DNA of 64,000 nucleotides from Isoetes taiwanensis (lineage: Eukaryota; Streptophyta; Lycopodiopsida; Isoetales; Isoetaceae): contig JAJEKV010000130.1 of the NCBI GenBank assembly GCA_021234155.1, positions 468,508 to 532,507 of the forward strand. Reading direction: 5' to 3'. The position numbers were made by a program, and so were the translations under genes. Below, piece by piece: positions 23,041 to 35,216 of this stretch. The notes under the pieces were generated by a model that saw only the letters and a program-made list of their open reading frames with translations, searched no databases and was not told the DNA's origin. Position 1 is the stretch's first letter. Each line of letters opens with the position of its first letter.

Positions 23041-25727
23041 CCTATGCTTGCAATTAGCAAGCATGTATATACTCAGAAACCTAATCCCCCACAAGAAAAT
23101 ATCAAATGCTTAGCAGCTCAAAGTCTATATTCAATATACCACACTTCTTTTCTTTACTATAACCTGCAGAGTCATCACAAAAAACGTATTGATGTGCATT
23201 TTGAAAATAAGAATTGTGTTGGCATCGCCCAAAATCTAGGAAATACTTGCTACCAATTTTACAATGGCATGCTGTAGCTAACAATTGCCTTCTGATTCCA
23301 TTGCAATAGTTAGCAATTACCAAAAACAGTCTCCGCTTATTTTTTCTTAAAAGGCATGTCAACCTTAATTGCTTCTTTGTGAACCACTTTTTGGTGTCAA
23401 AAAATTCCTCGTTCATTAGTTCATTTGATGTATTTGTACGTTGTGTTTGTGTTGTGTAAGTGTCCTCTTAATATACCACATGAAAGATATTCATGACAGA
23501 CTTCGACAATGCCAAAGCCTTATAATAGATAAATGACTAATATCTTAAACTTTACACGTTAAAAACCTTCCATTTAACTACCATTATAGTTGTTGCCAGT
23601 TAACAGAGCTCTCCCCTCGGAATATAAAGCTTTCCTAACAAACGCTTGATTAAAAGATGGACAAGCTCTTCTGCCCATTAGAAATAATAGGCATGATAAG
23701 GGATCTGTCGCTCATTTGATCTTTTAAGCAATGCAAAATTATCAGTTCGTACGTGGATTTTAAGTTCTTGCTTGATTTTCAATGTCGTAGTGTAATCTTA
23801 TCTCAGAAGCTCGCTATGAAAAAAGAAGGGTGCAGGTATGATTCAAACTATATATACATTTTCATTTCTTCCCATTTTATTTTATCCCAACATGAACTAC
23901 ACCAACTAATATTGAGAGAATCAGATGTACTACACAACTGAGGTATTTACGAGAACTTGCAAAATAAAGAAAAAGCTTTTACTTACAATTCAACACCAAC
24001 AACTAAAACCATTAAATAAAATAATGATCCCTATAATTGTAGGATTAGCCATGTGATGCACTATGGAGATTGCCCTATACTTCAATACCAACAACAACTG
24101 AGAGAACTAACTAAGATTGATGCTTCCATTCTTTATTTTTGAATGCTCAATTCCACTATAGAAAAGACTACAATTCACACTACCCTGACCTAAAAAAACT
24201 ACATTAGGTTTGACTAGGAATTTCACCGAGGGTTTGACCATGGGTCTGTTGTCTTTTTTACGGGGGAAATTTCACACTAGGCTCATAGATGCCAGATTTG
24301 TTTGTTTCTTTCATACTAGGTGTACAAAATTTAGAATCTCTTAAAATATTGGATAGTCTTAGCGAATATATGGTAATGTTAACCGATGCAACTTCCACTA
24401 TAAGTTCTTCAAACTTAATTCTTGACACTCATAGACATTCATCTTTTAAGCAATTTTTATGTCATGCTAAATAAATCAAACACAATACTTTGAGTTTAAT
24501 TCAAATTTAACTCGATTATTCACCGGGAGGTATTAATAAACAATGCTGACCTTCATTGAATGGCTATTATGCGAGGAATTGAGCTTAAACGTTCGCGTGT
24601 TTAGACTAAATGCATACTGAACTTTACGCACTAATCTGTTTCATCTCGAACATTATTCCTCGATGTTCATCAGCCATGATTGATAAACCCATTGATAGTA
24701 CAAAAACTTGTAATATATGTACCAGTACCAGATATATAACATACAACCGCGTCCTGTGCACCCCTGCTAGTGGAGGATTGCATTATTAAAACAATTGATG
24801 CAATTTGTTGATGCCTTACCATCGACTGAATGGCAATAATAATAGATTAGCTAACATCTTTAATAGTTTCATGGCCTATCAATAACAATCATATTTACAA
24901 TATCATGACACATCTTCTAGTTGTTCCTTTGGTGAAACCTACATACGTAAACATGGGTAAAAGCTTGCAAGTCCAATGCGTTTGGAGGATTGTGAAATGC
25001 AATTTTAGCATTGAGGAGGGGTAGAAAACGGCAGAATGCTATTTCTTAGATTGGGTTTACTTTCAATGATAGCTATGCATGGGTAGATCATGGCAAATAC
25101 TTAGCAAACATTGACAAATGTTACTTGCATATATGTTATGCAATCCTGGTTCGCAATGTTGAAAAATAGTCCTCGAAATATTAATGTGTTACGCATTAAA
25201 TATTGGGCAATTACATGTTGTAAAAAATATAATGTCAAAGAAAATGTTCTACAAATATTAGCCAACATATGCAAAAAAATGATGGAAAAGTGTTAAGAAT
25301 ATATAAATGTTGGGCATATGATGGATATATGTTGGACAAAATTTTAAAAACGATATTTCTTTTATATTGGCTATGTAGTTATTTACTGGTTATGTAGTTA
25401 TGTACTTGACTACATAGAATGTGGGCCAGACCAAGAGAAAATTGATACAGGCATGTCTCATCACATAATATTTTGACAGATTAATGCGCACAATGGAGAC
25501 AACAAATGCCCCTTCTTCTTCTAATGTGCACTCTTCGAGTAACAAGAGCGCATGGAATGATAGGGTGGTAATGTGGTTGTCAAACTGTTCCCAAGCCACT
25601 TCACTCTCCGGCCATGGAGGGCAACCCTCCGTGCGCAGGACCTTGTTAATTTAGGTTAATTGGTTAAATGAAAATGGGCTAAGCATTAGTAAATCTTTTG
25701 AGGATTCAAATAATAATTGAATTGAAC
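23041..25727. other. Spacer without recognisable gene
   Basis: Very AT-rich, with only unrecognised frames of 60-100 codons. No repeat was noticed. Confidence 0.45.
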
Positions 25728-25980
25728 TGAATGATTTTTATCGTCCAGGGAGGCCGATCGGCCTATGGGGCCCAATACAAAAGTGCACCAGGCATATTGC
25801 TGCCCGAGTTAAAAAAAACCCTGCCTCGAAGGGTTTTTGAGGGAAAAATTGTGGTAGCAATAAGATTGCTGACAAGCTGTACATCAAGTGGTTGACCGGG
25901 GGTATACGTGAGCTCTCGGATCCATTATCTCCTGAATGCATGATCCTAGTGGGTGCACCAAGGTAGCGCATGCCATGTGC
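25728..25980 (-). mobile_element. SINE-like element, copy 2
   Basis: The reverse complement matches copy 1 along most of its length: tgcgctaccttgg (A-box-like), aggatcatgcattc (B-box-like), gataatggatc, gcaatcttattgctac, aaaaacccttcgag, ccccataggccgatcgg and ggacgataaaaat. The tail of short ATTCA/ATT units is decayed. Divergence from copy 1 is clearly more than a few per cent, so at least one of them is old. Confidence 0.6.
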
Positions 25981-26879
25981 AAGAACATAAATTACACTTG
26001 TTTTTATTCATCATTCAACCCATGAGTCTTCAACTTGCAATTTAATTCACCCCTAAATGCCATTGTTGTTAAACAATGAAATGTGCACTCATATATGCAT
26101 CTTCACACTTGGGACAAAATCGGGCATTAGTTCTCTATACCTACACCATGAAGAATGTGATAATGAGTAAACAATCGATGTGTCAAACAAACGTTTGGGA
26201 AATTACCATTGTAAGTATTGTTGTCTTTAAATTTTGAATAGCCCTTAGTCACAGAGAGAAGTGCACCTACATGTGAATTATCCGCATCTAAATCTTTCGA
26301 GTATAATCTGACAGAAAAGTTATTTCCTTCTCTTTCCCATTTCTTACTGGCAGAACTACGTAAAATAAGAGGATGGAAGCAATAGGTTTGTATTTCTTTG
26401 AGACCATATAGAGTGATTTTTCTATTTTTTGCAGTCTTTGATGGTGTCTTTGCGGTCTTTTCATAGTGTGTATTTTTAGACTAGGCCCTGGAGAGTGGTC
26501 TGATGGGTTGGGCTTGTTATAGGCTTTGCTAGCTTCAAGATAATTGTTTGAGGTCAGTGATATTCCATGATTGTCTAGATTTTTATTGATCAGGATGATT
26601 TGGAGGCAGAGGATCAGACTTAAAAAGAAGGTGGCAGCTTCTAGGATAGTGTGGCAGTCTATTCCAACTCGTCGTTGCTTTTAAAAGAAAAAATTAGTAC
26701 ATATGGGAGTTCTTATGTATCTAGGAGATGCAATTAAATTACTGGATTGAAAATCTTGAAATTCAAGTGGCAGTAGATCTTGGATTGCAGTATTTGGAGA
26801 AGGACTATGTGGATTGCTAGTTCTTGAACTTTTTGCTTGTTTCGCAATATGATGACCTAGAGGCTTCTCCGTATCGGAT
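25981..26879. other. Spacer, possibly including LINE 5' UTR
   Basis: No coding frame is recognised. Because L1-type elements carry a 5' UTR, some of this stretch before 26880 probably belongs to the LINE, but the boundary cannot be set without a target-site duplication. Confidence 0.35.
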
Positions 26880-26885
26880 TTCCTT

Positions 26886-27695
26886 GTGAGTGTTGCTAAT
26901 GGTTTTGGTACTCACTTGGCTCATTCTATAGTTGATGGTGCTAAGATTTGTGTCTCTCTGCCTTGTGGCCAAGCTCTGCCTAGTTCCGTTATCATCAATA
27001 GTGGCCCTATGTTCCTCAAATTTGATTTGCAGCTACTGAATGGTCCTCAACTTGCTGATTTGTTTCCCCAACTTGAACTCTTTGCAAATTTCCGTGCTAA
27101 GCGGGATCGCCCTGCCAATGTTCCTATTTCCTCTTCGCCTCTCACTTCTGCTTCCTCCAAAGCTGCACCTCCTCAGTCCACGTCCTTTAAAGATGCAATT
27201 GGTCAGGATGTTGATATGCCCTCTTCCTCTAATATGCAGTCTGCACCAGTTCTTAGTGCTGATGCTAGAGCTAAGTTTCAAGAGCAGCAGGAATGGCGTG
27301 ATAGAGTTACTGATGGCTGGACAAAAGTTAATTTGAAGAAAGCTGCCCGTAATAAATTTGCTCAGTCTGCCTCTCAGGCGGCACATCCTAGTGGAGATGG
27401 ACATGGTAGTGCACAACAGCATGCCATCATTCCTTTATCAGAGGTTGAGGTACTCTGTGGAGGGCCAGAGCAGCGAGGAGGCTCTCCCTTGCCACAATCT
27501 GCACATAACATGGAGAGGGTGGAGCAGAGCGGAGGCTCCCCTCTGCCAATTGGTCCAGGACACAATGGAAGGGTGGAACAGAGAGGAGGCTCCCCCTTGC
27601 CACTTACTCGCACACGATGGGCAGACCTCTCAAATGCAGTTAATCTTCCTGGGGTGACTGAGATGGATGTGGAGCATCCTCAACTGCCTACATGA
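26886..27695 (+). CDS. LINE ORF1-like protein
   Basis: A 269-residue open frame directly upstream of the endonuclease, where plant L1 elements carry their nucleic-acid-binding ORF1. The frame is open upstream of the first ATG and uses a weak start, so the true 5' end is unknown. No zinc knuckle is visible; the N-terminal part (VSLPCGQALPSSVIINSGPM) is unassigned. The C-terminal third has three tandem copies of a VEQRGGSPLP-like motif between 27466 and 27605. The stop TGA at 27693 overlaps the ATG at 27692, where ORF2 begins. Confidence 0.6.
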   Translation: MSVANGFGTHLAHSIVDGAKICVSLPCGQALPSSVIINSGPMFLKFDLQLLNGPQLADLFPQLELFANFRAKRDRPANVPISSSPLTSASSKAAPPQSTSFKDAIGQDVDMPSSSNMQSAPVLSADARAKFQEQQEWRDRVTDGWTKVNLKKAARNKFAQSASQAAHPSGDGHGSAQQHAIIPLSEVEVLCGGPEQRGGSPLPQSAHNMERVEQSGGSPLPIGPGHNGRVEQRGGSPLPLTRTRWADLSNAVNLPGVTEMDVEHPQLPT

Positions 27696-28400
27696 ATATT
27701 CTTTCTTGGAATGTTAGGGGAGTGGCTTCTTCTCCAAGCAAAAGGAGTAGGTTGTCCCTCTATCTGTCTAAGTTCTCCATGGATCTATGTTGTTTTCAGG
27801 AGCATGTGCCAGAAAGGCGATGTTCAAAAGCTGGCTAACATTTTGGGGCATGATTATAATGTGCTTGTGGCGGCTGCTGATTCTGCTAAAGCCGGTGTTC
27901 TTACTGCATGGAAGCCCTCTTTGAATGTCACTTTCACTCAAGTGGACAGGTTTGGTCGTTGGATAATTGTTAAATGGAAAGAACGGGGGCAAGAATGCGG
28001 TTTAGTGAATGTTTATGCTCATAATTATCCACGTCAAAGGGGAGCTTTGTGGGCCTCTCTTCGTAGCAAAGTTATCAGGCTAGGCAATAATGTGGCATGG
28101 TTGCTCATAGGGGATTTCAATATGGTTGAAATTGAGACAGACAGGTGTGGCAGGGGATCACAGGTGGTTCAAAGATTTGAGCGGGAGCAATGGAAACGTC
28201 TGCTGCATGATCGTGGCCTTGTGGAGATCGAGGGTGATCAATCCTTCACATGGTGCAATGGATGGACAGGCAACGGTAGAGCTTACGCCCGACAGGATCG
28301 TGGCTATTATAATGCAATAGCTGCTGATTTTCTTTAGTTGCAGAGAACTAATTTATTGGATAGTGCAGTCTCAGATCATAATTCGCAATGGTTCTCTACT
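27692..28400 (+). pseudogene. LINE ORF2 endonuclease domain
   Basis: Begins MNILSWNVRG at 27692, the usual APE-type start, then CFQEH. A register change near 27800 moves the reading to the frame that continues AGVLTAWKP, VNVYAHN, LLIGDFNM and ARQDRGY. A TAG at about 28335 then interrupts the chain before the SDHN active-site motif at about 28370. The motifs are in the right order for the AP-endonuclease-like nicking domain of LINEs. Confidence 0.85.
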
Positions 28401-30288
28401 GGACGACCTTTGTGGCGAAGAGCCACAAAAACTTACTTCAAGCTCAATACTAAGCATTTGAAGGATAGTGAATTCATTGCAAGTTGTAGGAATGCGTGGT
28501 CTCATGAATTCTCTCGTAGTGGTGGCATGGCTGGTGTTGTTGCTGCCCTCAAGGCTGTAAAATCCTTTGCAAAGCAGTGGGGTCATGCACAGGTGGTTCA
28601 GACTAGAGGCCAATTAACCACGTTGTATCAGGAGTTACAGAGATGTTGCGCTCTTGCCCCTTCTTCTGGTATTAGAGAGAAAGCAATCATGACGGAGATT
28701 AAAGCCATTAAGACGGCTCATGTGAATCAAGCCAGGATAAAGGCAGAACTGGAATGGTTTAGATCTGGCGATAGATGCTCTCACTTCTTTTTTCGAGCTG
28801 CTAGAAGAAGGCGTATGATGGCCTCTATTAACTCCCTTATCTTGCCTGATGGGTCAGAGTGTTCGGATCCAGTTCAATTGAAGCAGTATCTCCACGACCA
28901 CTTTTCTTCATTTTTTTCTAGACATCAGTGGTCCACCCCATTGTGTCAGCTGAGAAGCGTGCACACCTAGAATCAGACATCACTATTAATGACTTACATT
29001 CAGCTGCTTCTCTTTTAAAAAAAGACAAGTGCCCTGGCCTAGATGGTTTTCCAGTGGAATTTTTCCAGGAATATTGGGATTGGTTGGGTTGCGATCTTTA
29101 CAGTGCTTTCTATGAGTTCCGTAGGCTCAGAAGGATAAGACCCTCAATACTGACTGCATTTCTCTTATTCCCAAGTGTAAAGAGCCGAAGACAATATCTT
29201 ATTGGCGTCCTATCACATTATTGTCTTCCGTATATAAAATATTCGCGAAGGCCCTTGCAGAAAAAGTGTGTGATGTCTTAGCTGTATCAATCTCTCCTAT
29301 TCAATCTGGATTTTTGCCAAGGAGGAGCATTTTAGACAATGTTGCTGCTGCTTATGAGGGTATGTATTGGGCCAGATTGAAAGGTCTGCGTGTAGTCTAT
29401 CTTAAATTAGATTTTGCCAAGGCATATGACAGTGTGGATTGGGAATTTTTGAAAAAAAGCCTCTTAACATTGGGCTTTGGTCAGCAGTTCACCAGTGATG
29501 TTATGAAGCTCCATATCTCGGCACAGTCTACAGTGTTGTTTCAGGGGGAACCCTCCATTGTTTTTTCGATTGGGCGGGGTGTTCGCCAAGGATGCCCATT
29601 AGCTCCACTTTTGTTCACAGTGGTAGCTGAGGTCCTCTCACAGCTATTTGCTAAGGCTATGCAGGATGGAATAGTCCAGGGGTTGAATATGGAGGATGGT
29701 TCACAAGAAATTTGTAATCAGTATGCTGATGACACGTTTCTCTTTCTTGTGGCTGATGTGGACAATCTTCAGAATGCAAAGCTTCTTCTTGATACTTTCT
29801 CTTTCGCATCTGGAGTTCTTGTTGGTTGGCCAAAGTGTTATGCATTATGGACGCTTGATGGGGTTGTGCCTCCTTGTGTTGCTGATTTTCCTTGGGAGGT
29901 GCTTCCTCATGGAAAGGCTACTAAACTTCTTGATATTCCTGTGGGCATTCATATATCTACTTCTGATGCTAGGGATATTATCATAGAAGGGTTGCGAAAA
30001 CATTTGTTTTGGTGGAATACTGCTAAGCTCTCTCTGCCAGCGCGAATAACTGTTGCAAAGCATGTTTTAAGTAATTCCCACATCTATATGGCCTCTGCCC
30101 TTTTGGCTTCTCAGTCAAAATTTCAGGTGATTGTTACCATTGTTCGTAATTTTATTTGGGGTGGGAATCAGGAGCATGCTATGGTTACGGTTGCATGGTC
30201 CAAATGCACTAGGCCAAAATTTGCAGGTGGTTTAGGTATGACAGACTTCCATCTGCAGAGTAAGATTCTGATGTCTAAGTTCATTTGA
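28400..30288 (+). pseudogene. LINE ORF2 reverse transcriptase
   Basis: A linker (28338-28970) leads into LKKDKCPGLDGFPVEFF and, after register changes near 28950 and 29160, to the long frame 29221-30288. This carries LKLDFAKAYDSVDW (catalytic Asp), GVRQGCPLAPLLF and QYADDTFLFL (the YADD catalytic box), all intact. A TGA at 30286 ends the frame before the thumb region. This is a non-LTR RT of the plant L1 type. Confidence 0.9.
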
Positions 30289-30303
30289 AGGATCCTTAAG
30301 GAT

Positions 30304-31171
30304 ATGGTTGACTCACCTGGAGTGAGGTTGATGAAGCAGTCACTCGCACATTGTGTTCCTTTTGGGAAAGCTTCATTAAAACCTGTTCTTCCTTGGAGTC
30401 TCTTTTATCAGCTATGCCCTTTTCCTAATGCCTCCCCTTTTTTGAATGGCCTGCTGGAGTCTTGGGAGATAGTACGGATCTTATTTTGTATTGATCTTGT
30501 TGCATGTCAGCAGTTGACTGCCCCTTGTTGGTGGATACCTGTGGAAAATAATCTTCCACTTTGTGCCTCAGTTCATCCATTAACTCAACGACGCTGGCGG
30601 TTAGCAAGAATCTTAACAGTTGTCAGCATGGTATGATTCTGGCCAGTTAGCGACTTGGCAAATTTTTCAAACAAAATTTTTATTGTCTCGATGGGACAAA
30701 CCTATTTGGCAAAAGGTTGCTAGTACTCTGCCATTGGTTGCTTCAGAGGCTATTGAAGGGTACATGTGGATTTTCCACCAGAGTGTTCACGAGCATAGGC
30801 TTGTGAACTCTATGTATAGGCTGCTTGTCAATGGTGATATCCTTCCGCCATCCACTAAGTGGTCCCTTCAGCTTTCACCTCCTAGTTGGAGACGTATGTG
30901 GACTTGGGCTTGGGATAAACTACTCCATCCTAAGGTGGCAGTGCTTTGGTGGCAGATTCTTCACAGATGCCCTCGGGTGAATGTGCTTGTCCACAGGTTT
31001 GATCCTCGAGTGTCAGCACTCTGCCCACTGTGCAAGCAAAGGGACGAGACTATTGAGCATTGTTTCTTTTTATGTGATCACCTCCAGCCTGTTTGGTCTT
31101 GGCTGCTTTCTCTTTTTCATGTGACATTGACAAGTCAGCAAGTGCTTCTGGCTATTTATCCGGATACTTGA
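30304..31171 (+). pseudogene. LINE ORF2 C-terminal zinc-binding domain
   Basis: Two frames (30304-30636 and 30620-31171) continue the polyprotein. The second has LHPKVAVLWWQILHRCPRVN followed by CPLCKQRDETIEHCFFLC, the cysteine-histidine pattern of the zf-RVT domain of plant LINEs. A stop lies at 31169 and further broken reading follows to the poly(A). Confidence 0.8.
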
Positions 31172-31519
31172 AATAAGGTGCGGAGCCAAGCATTTCATTT
31201 GGCATCAGGATGGTTGTTGTGGTCCATTTGAAAGCGTAGAAGATTGTGTATCTTTCAGGGTTTGGATATTCCTCCTACAGTAGTCCTCCAGGATGCATAA
31301 GCTAGAATCGCTAAGGCCTACCATTGTTCTTCGCTTGCTCCTGCCAAGAGACAGTTGATATTTGAGTCCTATTTGAGTGTGTTGTCTTATGCATAGGCTG
31401 GTGGTTCTATTCAGTGGATCATGACTATCCTCTGAGATTTTATTCCCGCCTTTGCAGTTGTATCTGGCTTTTGGCTTGGTGTTTTAATAAAGTTTGTCGA
31501 TCTTCAAAAAAAAAAAAAA

Positions 31520-32059
31520 CAATGCACGATATTTTGGATCATTTTTAGGGCTGGGATTTATTGAAATTTATGGCGGGCTAGGAGATCTCTACCTCTACAA
31601 TGGGAATGTTTTGCTTCAGGCATACCGTTTGGATAATTATCTGTTTGTATGTCCTCCTTCTGTCGTCTCCAGGTTTTGGTCCAAATTATTCCACTAGTTT
31701 GCAAAGGGTACTGGAATCATTATGTGTGCTTAATCCAAATCTGACCATTAAGGGTGACAGAAACTGCTACAGTCTTGCGAGCAAATGGATTGGTTTTGGA
31801 AATTTATGGAGAAGATCCTATAGTACTTTGTTCAACAAAAGAAGGTTGAATTTTCCCTGCAGTAAGCTGACCCGAAGAAGATGTTGAGCGACTCTATGAT
31901 GAGTACAGAACTTATGTCATTTTCTCTATTTTCTAATAGCAGATTCTTATTTTTTCCCTGAATCTTCAGGGTTTTTTGTGCTGTAGTTTTATATCATATG
32001 AATACAAAACTGTCATTTCTTCAAAAATAAAATCTTTGCATAAACACTTCAGTAAGTGA
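31520..32059. other. Spacer without recognisable gene
   Basis: Two overlapping frames near 31494-31887 (67 and 95 codons) show no family resemblance I can name. Confidence 0.35.
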
Positions 32060-32600
32060 AGTCCCTAGATGAACAATGTAGTATCTCTCCTTTGTTGAAT
32101 GTTGTTCATTATTGTCTCTGCATTATCCAGGCATCTTGCACTTCCAAAAAAGATCAACCATGCAAATGCAATGAAGCAGTAGTGGCTACCTTCATCAACC
32201 ATGCCATCACGACTAATGCAAAAATAAAATTGTCTAGAATGATTGCATGTGTCTGGTCCCTTACACCATCTTATGCAAAATCTTAACGACACCTTTCCCA
32301 TTATCGTGCTTCGCATGTGCAGCTACCATGGAAGACCATGAAATAACATCCTTTTATATTGATGTTGAGCATTTCAATGAATAATTGAATGGCCTTCTCA
32401 GATAATCCATTATCAGCGTAAGTAGATATTATAGAATTCTACGAAACTATGTTTCTTTGAGGCATTTGTTTAAGCATCTTTCAGATGTTCATCATGTGCA
32501 TATGCAACACTCGTGAATCTACATTAGTATTCGCCATTTGTTCGAAGAAATAAAAGACTTCCTTCAAGTGTTCTTCCTCGACAAATGAATAATGGGATGA
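32060..32600 (-). pseudogene. PLS-type pentatricopeptide-repeat pseudogene fragment
   Basis: On the minus strand at about 32350-32460 the sequence reads MPQRNIVS-stop-NSIISTYADNGLSEK and then AIQLFIEM, a textbook PPR unit in which the usual Trp codon is TAG. Further downstream, in shifting registers, come RDGMVDEGSHY, CMVDLFW and CLDNAETIMNNIQQ, matching the C-terminal units of plant PLS-class organelle RNA-editing/processing factors. Frames change at least three times, so this is a dead fragment. It might extend further to the right, where I could no longer recognise units. Confidence 0.7.
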
Positions 32601-35216
32601 ATAATTGATGATGCCCATGGAAAATGAGTTGATGTTTTAGAAAAGCTGTTGAATGACCTGTGAAATCAACATCCGAATACCGATGTTTTTAATTCCATCT
32701 GACTAACAAAAGACATGTTTACATCTAATATAAAGATAGTAATCCCTTTTTTTACACATTAAAGAATAGATTTTATTTCATTCTCACTGAAAGGCTATCA
32801 AATATATGCTTTGGTATTCAAATGCGATCCAAATACGATTCCTGACCTCTGCCTCAATAGAAGAGCACTTATAAGCTATCACTATTTTGATCTAAGCACA
32901 AGACATAAGACCATGAGGAGAGGTATCAATGCCTTGAAAAATGTGAAGCCTGCTTCATTCCCAAATGGACTACAAAACCAAAGCCAAGATGAAATATCTT
33001 CTTCTTAGTTGAGGGCCATCTATCAGAGTAGGATGCTCGAAGAATGTGTTGGCCATCCAAGGCACCATGAAATAAATTTTGCAACCAAGGCCAGGCAAAC
33101 AAGCATATGCTCAAAAGATTCAATCTTTGCAAGGCAAATTGGATCACATTGATGATGGAATGCAAGTTCCAACAGCAATGCAGAAGGAGTGAATTTTATG
33201 GCTACTAGATAACTCAATTCTTTGACTGAAATTTTTGGAAGCAGTAAAGGGCAAAAGTATGTTGGTGGGGTACAAAAAAACGCGACTCCAGCACTTAGAT
33301 CAATACCTTGGACCTACTATTCTATCATAGTATTCCACTTGTCATTAATTGGAGTTGTTACATGTTTCTATTGATTACCTAATTACCATGTGCTAGTACC
33401 AGTAACACCCTAAATAAGTTGTTGTATGGGATTCTATATGAGTGTTGTCAGCATGTATCCGGACGCCTGCTTTTGCACCCCATCAACATACTTTTGCCCT
33501 AAATGTGTTGATGAGCACAGGCCTTTATTACTCAAAACAATACAAAGAGTACATGGGGGACTCAAAACCTAGTGGAGAAAATGTCCGCGAGAGTAAAACT
33601 ACCCACCACATACATAGTAGAAAAAGAGAAAAAAGAATATCACCAAGAGCATGACTACTATGAATAAATATGAATCTAAAGATAGAGCTTCCAAATGATA
33701 CTTTTGACGTCATCTTTTAAGGAAGAGCGATTATATTCTTTGATAACATGACTACGAGCATCACTGAATACTTGAATATATGGAAAGAGCTGTCCTCTGA
33801 AGATGAAGGGATTTTGTCCTCTTCCAAATGGACCAGGTGTTTCAAGCAGATGCCAAATGGCCCTCTTTTTCAGCTTGGCCCAAGAGATGGAATAGATTGA
33901 CAATAGGATCTATTGACTATTCAAATCACAATGAAAAGGCCCAAAAGCCACTACGAAGCATGCCAAACATTCTTGCATTAGGATATGGAGAAAGTGGATA
34001 GAATAATGCCCATGAAAGGAGTGGCTTAATTGATAGAGAGTCGAAAGAAATGCACATCTGCAAGGAAGAAGTGATTTTGGTCATTAGGAAATTTTAAGAA
34101 GAGATTTTTTGGTCAGCTGTCCAAAATTCTACAACGAAAATAATGTATTATCGCACAAAGTATTGGTCGTAAACAAAAACAACTTCAAGTAAACAGTATT
34201 CCCATGTCTTAAGGAAGGAAATTTTATGCAGCATCTTAGAAGATAGAGTCTTTTCGAGTGGGCATCAAAATGATGCGAACAATTTTTTTTGAAAAACGTC
34301 AAATCACCATAACAAATGATCTGCAATGCCAAATTGACTGAAACATGCATAGCAGCACCATTGCATATTTGGGGCAATCCATAGTGCCTCTGGAAGAATC
34401 TAAGCAAGATGGTGACCTAAAAACAATCTGTTCTCACTCCGGCTTCTGCATGCAAGCTTCCCAACGAACTGGCAGTTCTGAGCAGTTTTCAGGGCTTTTA
34501 TATGGGAGCTCCTCCACAGTCAATTGCAGCCCTCAATCCATCTTCCTCCCAAAATCTACAACTTCTAATTAGAATATGCGAAGCATATCTTATTTTCACC
34601 CCATCCATCCCTAGGCTTTGCGCTATGGGGAGTTCAACTTTTATTTCTAGTACGTTTTCAACAAGTCTTTGTTGATTGTGCCGCCGCTTAGTATGGGACG
34701 GTAGATTAGTCGGAGATGGAGATTTTGCGATGGAAGAAAACAGAGCGCTTTATTTGTCAACCACGGTCATGTTTGAATAAAAAAAAGAACAGGTTTTTGT
34801 GGACAACAGATTTTCTTACTACTGTCATGTTAAAGCCATAAGGTTGAGAAATTATGTGGGGCATATGGTTTTGGTGAAGGTGGCCCGAAATATGACGGTT
34901 AGGGTTCCATTGTTTCTTTTGTTTTTTTTTTTTTTCCTCATTAGCATGGTCTGAGCAAACAACGACTGTAACGAATTTGTGGCAGCCATGGTCCGATGAA
35001 GAGGGCCGACCAGATGTGGATGGCGCGATGGCGGACATGCTGAACGGCCAGATGTTCCTCCTGCTATGTTGGATGGTGCTAGGCATGTGTGTTGCCAGAA
35101 AGGGCCCTGAGATTCTGCTGGATTTCACATAAAGGATCGGCTGTCGGGGTCTGAGTGCAGGGTTTGGTGGCGATGGGCAGTTCGTCTTCTCCAGCAGGTA
35201 GTGACTGAATTCAGTC
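32601..35216. other. Spacer without recognisable gene
   Basis: Only short frames, none recognised. The right end (34700-35216) could contain the decayed 5' portion of the Rep-like ORF that starts at 35217, but no motif proves it. Confidence 0.35.

Larger units (their letters stand above)
26880..31519 (+). mobile_element. L1-type LINE retrotransposon, decayed
   Basis: An ORF1-like frame, an APE-type endonuclease, a non-LTR reverse transcriptase and a C-terminal zf-RVT zinc-binding domain follow in the L1 order, ending in a poly(A) run at about 31506-31519. The 5' end is uncertain. At least four frameshifts or stops interrupt ORF2, so it is inactive. Elements of this build mobilise by target-primed reverse transcription; the poly(A) end fits that. 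I could not find a convincing target-site duplication. Confidence 0.9.

Noticed and set aside
27033-27422. 129-codon minus-strand ORF inside the LINE
   Set aside because: Shadow of ORF1 in the antisense direction.
26070-31530. Target-site duplication aaacaatg for the LINE (26075 and 31516)
   Set aside because: Only eight low-complexity bases match, partly from the poly(A) run; the 5' copy is too far from ORF1 to be trusted.
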